From: Ascoidea asiatica
Taxonomy: Eukaryota; Ascomycota; Saccharomycetes; Ascoideales; Ascoideaceae
Direction: 5' to 3'
NCBI GenBank assembly: GCA_001600695.1
Contig: BCKQ01000005.1
Span: forward strand, 446,593-510,592
DNA length: 64,000 bases
The notes beneath the pieces are model-generated. The model did no database searches. It was not told the DNA's origin and saw nothing but the letters and a program-made list of their open reading frames with translations. The translations under genes and the position numbers were made by a program. Position 1 is the first letter of the stretch. Each line of letters begins with the position of its first letter. Of the stretch, positions 58,279 through 64,000 are shown in pieces.

Positions 58279-59850
58279 ATGGTTTTTGAATTGAAACCTT
58301 TTGATCCAATAAAACCAAATCCTGGTGAAAAAAAGCGTGTAGCTTATTTTTATGATAGTGATGTTGGTAATTATGCTTACGGTGCTGGTCATCCAATGAA
58401 ACCTCATAGGATAAGAATGGCCCATTCATTAATTATGAATTATGGTTTATATAAAAAAATGGAAATTTATCGTGCAAAACCTGCAACAAAACAAGAAATG
58501 TGTCAATTTCATACTGATGAATATATTGATTTTTTATCAAGAGTAACTCCTGATAATTTGGATTTTTTTCAAAAAGAACAAGCTAAATTTAATGTTGGAG
58601 AAGATTGTCCTGTATTTGATGGTTTGTTTGAATATTGTAGTATTTCCGGTGGTGGTTCTATGGAAGGTGCTGCTAGATTAAATAGAGGAAAATGTGATAT
58701 AGCAATAAATTATGCTGGTGGTTTACATCATGCAAAGAAATCTGAAGCTTCTGGTTTTTGTTATTTAAATGATATTGTTCTTGGAATTATTGAATTATTA
58801 AGATTTCATCCAAGAGTTCTTTATATTGATATTGATGTTCATCATGGTGATGGTGTTGAAGAAGCTTTTTATACAACTGATAGAGTAATGACTTGCTCTT
58901 TTCATAAATATGGTGAATTTTTTCCTGGTACTGGTGAATTAAGAGATATTGGTGTTGATAAAGGTAAATATCATGCGGTTAATGTTCCTTTAAGAGACGG
59001 TATTGATGATGCAACTTATAAATCTGTTTTTGAACCAATAATTGATAGAATTATAAAATGGTATCAACCTTCTGCAATTGTTTTACAATGTGGTGGAGAT
59101 TCTTTATCTGGTGATAGATTAGGTTGTTTTAATCTTTCAATGAAAGGTCATGCAAATTGTATAAATTTTGTTAAATCTTTCAATATTCCATTGATGGTAG
59201 TTGGTGGAGGTGGTTATACTATGAGAAATGTTTCAAGAACTTGGACTTTTGAAACTGGTATATTAAATAATGAAATCTTACCACATGAATTACCTTATAA
59301 TGATTATTATGAATATTATGGTCCTGATTATAAATTAGATGTTAGACCTTCAAATATGTATAATGCAAATACTCCAGAATATTTGGATAAAATTATTCTT
59401 CAAATTTTTAAAAATTTAGAAAATTCAAAACATACTCCAAGTGTACAAATGCATATAACTCCAAATGATCCAGAAGATTTAGGTGACATAAATGAAGACA
59501 TACCTTCTGCTATAGATTCTAAAGGTGGTTCTCAATATGCTATAGATAATCAAATACAACCAGGAAATGAATTTTATGAAGATGATGATAAAGCTGAAGG
59601 TATAAATTCTCATAATTATGAAAATAATGGTCAAAATATAGTACAGGTTGATATAAATAATCCTAATAGAATTAATAATGCTAATGGTAATTCAGAAAAA
59701 AATAATGAACAAAGTATTAATGGAGATAATGATACTCTTATGCCAGAAGTGAACATTATCTCAAGAGTCAATGGAAATGGAAGAATTAATATAAATTCTA
59801 TTTCACCACCTAATAATAATAATAAAACTCAACAGAATGGTTTTCATTAA
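58279..59850 (+). CDS. RPD3: class I histone deacetylase
   Basis: Rpd3 removes acetyl groups from histone lysines as the catalytic core of the Rpd3L and Rpd3S corepressors in the nucleus. The 523-residue protein has the full class I catalytic domain (about 18-390): [20 protein letters not shown], the active-site pair in [16 protein letters not shown] (about 148-163), the zinc ligands in [17 protein letters not shown] (about 181-197), and [18 protein letters not shown], then [14 protein letters not shown] with the catalytic Tyr. The acidic Asn/Asp-rich C-terminal tail makes it about 90 residues longer than yeast Rpd3 (433). The closest relatives by motif are Rpd3 rather than Hos1/Hos2. The start is the first ATG. 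I see no in-frame CTG codon. Confidence 0.96.
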   Translation: MVFELKPFDPIKPNPGEKKRVAYFYDSDVGNYAYGAGHPMKPHRIRMAHSLIMNYGLYKKMEIYRAKPATKQEMCQFHTDEYIDFLSRVTPDNLDFFQKEQAKFNVGEDCPVFDGLFEYCSISGGGSMEGAARLNRGKCDIAINYAGGLHHAKKSEASGFCYLNDIVLGIIELLRFHPRVLYIDIDVHHGDGVEEAFYTTDRVMTCSFHKYGEFFPGTGELRDIGVDKGKYHAVNVPLRDGIDDATYKSVFEPIIDRIIKWYQPSAIVLQCGGDSLSGDRLGCFNLSMKGHANCINFVKSFNIPLMVVGGGGYTMRNVSRTWTFETGILNNEILPHELPYNDYYEYYGPDYKLDVRPSNMYNANTPEYLDKIILQIFKNLENSKHTPSVQMHITPNDPEDLGDINEDIPSAIDSKGGSQYAIDNQIQPGNEFYEDDDKAEGINSHNYENNGQNIVQVDINNPNRINNANGNSEKNNEQSINGDNDTLMPEVNIISRVNGNGRININSISPPNNNNKTQQNGFH

Positions 59851-60043
59851 AATATTACTTTCTTTTTGTTTATATCTATTTTAAATTATTTTATGTTATG
59901 TTATATTTACTTTATTTTCTTGTGATTTGTTAGGTTTTCTTCTTTTTAAAAAGTTAAATATTGTTATTTTTATTAAAAAAAAAAATTCAATTAGAAGGAT
60001 CTGAAAAAAAAAAGATCCTGTATTGTACAATTATCGAATATAA

Positions 60044-60074
<31 letters not shown>

Positions 60075-60223
60075 CAAAAACAACCTTAGGTTTTTCTTTT
60101 AGTTTTTACTTCAGCTTTTCTATTTTTCTTTATTTTTTTTCATTTATTTTTATTGCATGTATAGTATATATTACATAAATTAACTTTTTTGAATAATTAG
60201 TTTATTATATTGAAAGTGTGAAA
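59851..60223. other. 3' intergenic region between convergent RPD3 and POS5
   Basis: 373 bases. It holds a 6-bp inverted repeat AGGATC/GATCCT around an A-rich loop (59996-60019), then a run of 26 T at 60049-60074. This is a likely site of transcript ends on either strand. Confidence 0.55.
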
Positions 60224-61552
60224 TTATTTTCTTCTACCAAAACCTCTAAAACTTGAATTAAAACCTAATAATTCATTTAAACCTGTAGTCCAATCATGTT
60301 CAGTTTTTGCGATACAATATAGACCTTTATGAGAAGTTTTTGGATCAATTGTACAAACAGGATGATTAGAGCCAGGTAAAAAAATTGTACCAGATTCATC
60401 AAATATATGAATTTCATCATTCACTTTTAGTTTTTCTAATCTTATACCATCTATACTCAATCTACAATTATGTAAATCAGCTGGAGGTGCTTTTGATTTT
60501 ATTTTAACCATAACATGAGAAGTTTGAGGTATTATTAGAGGTCTAAAAGATAAAGAACGTGGACAAATTGGAGTTAATAACATACAAGGTACAACAGGAT
60601 GAACAATTGAGCCACCAGAACTTAAAGAATAAGCAGTTGAACCAGTTGGAGTTGAAAATACAGCTCCATCACCAGTTGCTTCAGTTAAAAAAGCACCATC
60701 TATATAAATTTCTAAAGTTGTTAAATGTGGTAAAGAACCTCTATGTATAACAATATCATTCATTGCATTTAACTTTTTTTCATTGTTTAGATAACATTGT
60801 AATCTTGATCTATGAAGAACTTTTGCATTTGAATTATAAAGAGAATCAAAAGTTTCTTCATAATTTTTAAAATCAAAAGGTAATAAAAAACCTAAAGTAC
60901 CAAGAGAAAAAGATAAAATTGGTGGTACATTATTATGTGAAAATAAAGATACAGCTCTTAATATTGTACCATCACCACCTAAAGTTACCATTAAATCAGC
61001 TTTTTTTATAATTTGATCCATATTTGAAGAAGTGAAAATATTAATTTGATTTTTTAAATCAGTTGGAATTTTTGAATTTTTTTGTAAAATTGGATTCAAT
61101 TTATTATTTGAAATTGAATATAATTCATTTGCTAAATTAAAAGGTAAAATAATATTAACTTTTTCATTATATTTTTTATTTATAAATTTTATAAATTCAA
61201 TCATTGCTAAAGTAACATTGTCATTGTCAGGCTTTTTCAGAATTAATATATTATTCAAAGGTTTTTTCCATTTAAGATCAAGTAATTTAGAATGATCATT
61301 TTTTAAATAATCTGGGCTTTGTTTTGGAGGTAAAAGATCACAAGATTTTAAATTGACAAAAGAGTCGAATATTGGAGCTGTTGAAAAATAAGATTTGAAT
61401 GGAAATGAATTATTATTAATTTTGTTAAAACTTCTATTATAAACACTGATATTTGAAATATTTGAATTACCAATATTTTTGAGCCTAATTACACTATTAA
61501 TATTCGAAAAAGTTCTTTTGAAAAATATTCTATTAGAAGATAATTTTATCAT
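60224..61552 (-). CDS. POS5: mitochondrial NADH/NAD kinase
   Basis: Pos5 phosphorylates NADH in the mitochondrial matrix to supply NADPH. The 442-residue protein (yeast 414) starts with a basic, Ser-rich mitochondrial presequence (MIKLSSNRIFFKRTFSNIN). The kinase core shows LMVTLGGDGTILRAVSLF (GGDG motif), SLGTLGFLLPFDFKNYEE, NDIVIHRGSLPHLTTLEIYI and the diacylglycerol-kinase-like block GDGAVFSTPTGSTAYSLSSG ending GGSIVHPVVP. The presequence distinguishes it from cytosolic Utr1/Yef1. The start is the first ATG, in a good presequence context. It converges with RPD3. Confidence 0.94.
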   Translation of the reverse strand: MIKLSSNRIFFKRTFSNINSVIRLKNIGNSNISNISVYNRSFNKINNNSFPFKSYFSTAPIFDSFVNLKSCDLLPPKQSPDYLKNDHSKLLDLKWKKPLNNILILKKPDNDNVTLAMIEFIKFINKKYNEKVNIILPFNLANELYSISNNKLNPILQKNSKIPTDLKNQINIFTSSNMDQIIKKADLMVTLGGDGTILRAVSLFSHNNVPPILSFSLGTLGFLLPFDFKNYEETFDSLYNSNAKVLHRSRLQCYLNNEKKLNAMNDIVIHRGSLPHLTTLEIYIDGAFLTEATGDGAVFSTPTGSTAYSLSSGGSIVHPVVPCMLLTPICPRSLSFRPLIIPQTSHVMVKIKSKAPPADLHNCRLSIDGIRLEKLKVNDEIHIFDESGTIFLPGSNHPVCTIDPKTSHKGLYCIAKTEHDWTTGLNELLGFNSSFRGFGRRK

Positions 61553-63343
61553 TTTGATAATCTTCGGATCTAAACCAATAAAGAAAATTTTTTTTTAGAA
61601 AATAAATGTGAATATTTATATATATATATATATATTTTTTTTCCAGTTTTTTTTTTTAATTTTTAAAATCTATTATTTTCTATATTTATACTAAAATGAG
61701 TCTTCAAAAGATGAGAAGTCTACATTCAAATAACAATTCAATTCAAAACAAACCTATCAAGTGATTACTTTGGAATATTTTCTAGTCATCTCATAAAACC
61801 ATTAGTTGAAATAGTTTGTTTGTTCTCAGTCATAAAGATAAAGTGATAGAAAGGTAGAGCAGTAATTATTGCACTCGACCACTCGATTCCAGATATGCTT
61901 TTAACCGGAATAATTTCACGCTACTTAAAGCTTTATTTCAATGAGTCAAGCTCAGAAGAAGAAGAAGAAGAAGAAAGAGCCTTCCCACCCGCTCTGCACC
62001 GTCGCAGCGTTACAAACACAGGCTGACTAAGAACTGTCGCCAGAACCAAGGATCTTTCTCCGGCACCAACCACCCACAAATCCGGTCTATTTTCGAAAGC
62101 CGAAACCTGGAGTGGCCTGGCTATGGAAGCACAGGAACCACATAAGGCATAGGAAACACAGCAAATTGAGGATAAAAAAATGTATATTATAAAGCTATAT
62201 ATATATATATATATATTGGAAGCCATTTAGACTTCTGATTTTATTGGATAAAGATACTTTTGAAAGATAAATTGAAAAAAAATATTCATGGAAACTATAG
62301 TTGATTAGAAAAATTTTATAAATTTTAAGTTTTGACTCATAAATCATCATAAATATTGTTAATCTTTGGAAAATATTCTGTATAGATATGAATAGATAAC
62401 TAAAAAAAAGACTGGGAAAAAAGTATAAATATAATAAAAAAACAGACTTGACACATACAACAAGATTGAAAGAATAAAAAAAAAAGAAAAAAATAAAGGA
62501 AGGCACAAAATAAAAAACAAGTCTAATGAATAAGATTCAATATTAGTATTTAATATATCTAACATACCATGTGGAAAAAATTATCATTTATCACACTTGA
62601 AAAAATTGCAAAAAAAATTAGAAATAATAAATAGTAAGAGTAAAAAAAAGTGATAGTGTAGAGATAGTAAATAGTGCTAGTGATAATGATAATAGTGATT
62701 TTGATTTTGATTTTAATAGACATAGTGATATAATACTAATAGATGAATTTATAACAATACCAACAAAGAAAAATATAATTAATATAATAAGGCATGAGTA
62801 ATGAATATTTATTTAGTTTTTGAAAATTCTATCTTTTTTCTCTATATTTGCCATTTTATTTATCCTTTCTATTGAATTATTATATTATTGTAAAAATGAT
62901 TATATCCAAACCAGATAGATATTATTGTTATTATTAACTTTTGTTTCTTGGAAGTTTTTAATGTGTGCCTTTGATAAATTAAAGATTAAGTCTATATTAT
63001 GAAATTCTATTACTTTTGAAATATTCTGAAATAATGAAAATAATCTAAGGTCTAAATCATTGTTTCATTTTCTATTTAATAAATTTTTGTAATCTGGCAA
63101 CAATAATAGAGAAAAAAAAACAAAAAAGAACATAAGATTTCACATAAAAAAAATTGGACAGAAAAAAAATAATTATAAATTTTTTTTCTTTTTTCTATTC
63201 TTATTGAATTGTAAAAATAAGGAGTAACAATTTTATAATCTAGATAGATTTATGATACATATAATTGAAATTTATTAACCAAATTTGATTTTTTCATAAA
63301 AAGCAAAAAGAGAAAAACAAACATAAGGCAAAATATAAAAGGC
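61553..63343. other. POS5 promoter and 3' region of the right-edge gene
   Basis: 1.8 kb. 61900-62120 is a GC-rich island flanked by AT-rich sequence, with TGAGTCA at 61942-61948 and a GAA repeat near 61955-61977. TA runs lie at 61617-61634 and 62197-62217. The rest is strongly A/T-rich and shows no supported gene. Confidence 0.5.
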
Positions 63344-64000
63344 TTAATTAGAAGTTGAACTAGAGCTCCAAAAACTTGAAAGAGTAGGAGCATTTCCGTT
63401 TGTTCCTTGATTAAATCTTATGTTTGTGTTATAAAGTTCTGGTGCTGTTTGAGGAGCTTGAGAGTTTGATGTCATTTCATCTAATGGGGAATAATTGAAG
63501 CTCGAACTAAAAGGATTTGAAAATGGAGACCCAGGTGTAGCGAATTTAGATACATCTGAATCATTATTACCAAATAGACTATTACTCATAATATTGCTTT
63601 GGGTATTTGTTTGATAAAGAGGGCTTGATAACGCATTGTTATTAAGACGTATACCATAATTATTATTATTGTTATTATTATTAATAACATTACTGAAATT
63701 ATTATTCAAAGCATTGTTCATTGGACTGCTCATGGGACTATTGTTATTATTATTACTATTATTACTATTATTATTATTATTCATATTTCCGAAATTATTG
63801 TTGAAATTATTGCCAAAGTTGCTATAATTATTGGAACCATAATTATTAGAACCATAGTTATTAGAGCTATAATTATTTTGAAATCCATTATCATTTATAC
63901 CCATATTATTCCCATTATTGATATTGGCTATATTATTCATATTAGAACTCATAAAACCCATATTGTTCAATTCGTTTAAATTACCCATGTTATTGACACC
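63344..64000 (-). CDS. Asn-rich protein, C-terminal part (partial at window edge), function unknown
   Basis: The frame is open from the right edge of the window to a stop at 63344, giving 218 residues or so of C-terminus. The ATG at 63988 is only an internal Met, since upstream codons (GVNN) stay open. The sequence is Asn, Ser, Gly and Met-rich, with short YGSNN repeats and poly-Asn runs coded by AAT repeats. A less repetitive end carries FATPGSPFSNPFSSSFNYSP, PLDEM and a C-terminal SSFWSSSSTSN. One NPF tripeptide could bind EH domains, but a single copy in low-complexity sequence is weak. I do not recognise the family; the missing N-terminus is needed. Confidence 0.65.
   Translation of the reverse strand, partial: GVNNMGNLNELNNMGFMSSNMNNIANINNGNNMGINDNGFQNNYSSNNYGSNNYGSNNYSNFGNNFNNNFGNMNNNNNSNNSNNNNNSPMSSPMNNALNNNFSNVINNNNNNNNYGIRLNNNALSSPLYQTNTQSNIMSNSLFGNNDSDVSKFATPGSPFSNPFSSSFNYSPLDEMTSNSQAPQTAPELYNTNIRFNQGTNGNAPTLSSFWSSSSTSN

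Noticed and set aside
61933-62226. 97-codon minus-strand frame upstream of POS5
   Set aside because: It mixes a TA-repeat-coded hydrophobic start with a GC-island tail and a Ser repeat. No domain, and the composition is that of a promoter island.

Overview
The window is nuclear DNA of a budding yeast (Saccharomycotina). It is very AT-rich. It has short spliceosomal introns placed at the extreme 5' ends of genes (GTATGT or GTAAGT donors, CTAAC-type branch sites) and many AAT-coded poly-asparagine tracts. Its proteins have clear Saccharomyces cerevisiae counterparts. I cannot fix the genus from sequence alone. A tRNA-Leu with a CAG anticodon, together with very few CUG codons, makes the decoding of CUG the main taxonomic question. 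Ascoidea and Saccharomycopsis are candidates to test, not a conclusion.

Layout, left to right. 1-6.3 kb: the 5' part of ISW2 (-), an alkyltransferase-like DNA repair protein (+), an HRT2/ARMT1-type phosphatase (-), DPB4 (+) and a VAMP7-type SNARE like NYV1 (-). 7-17.4 kb: SCS7 (-), CRN1 with a 5' intron (+), an unrecognised secretory membrane protein (-), MGR2 (+), SEC62 (-) and ATG18 (-). 18.4-30.1 kb: TRA1 (+), an unusually long gene. 30.4-36.5 kb: a spliced four-span membrane protein (-), a stretch holding two G-quadruplex motifs and the intron-bearing tRNA-Leu(CAG) (-), and a spliced Ser/Asn-rich protein of unknown role (-). 36.5-40.6 kb: 4.2 kb without a recognisable gene. 40.6-50 kb: a DNF1/DNF2 flippase (+), HEL2 (+, interrupted by an assembly gap in a poly-Asn tract) and PEX10 (-). 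50-62 kb: ARO1 (-), MXR1 (-), a PDCD5 homologue (+), RPD3 (+) and POS5 (-). 63.3-64 kb: the C-terminal end of an Asn-rich protein (-) that runs off the window.

The genes are mostly housekeeping genes and do not form one pathway. Several act in chromatin (ISW2, DPB4, TRA1, RPD3). Others act in membrane traffic or lipid asymmetry (NYV1, SCS7, DNF, SEC62, ATG18). I see no CRISPR array, transposon or phage-like element.

The most interesting signals are non-coding or concern decoding: the tRNA-Leu(CAG) and CUG avoidance, a telomere-like G4 pair, GC-rich islands confined to promoters of an otherwise AT-rich region, an 18-bp palindrome of two Gcn4/AP-1 sites, and an open frame continuing after the ARO1 stop.
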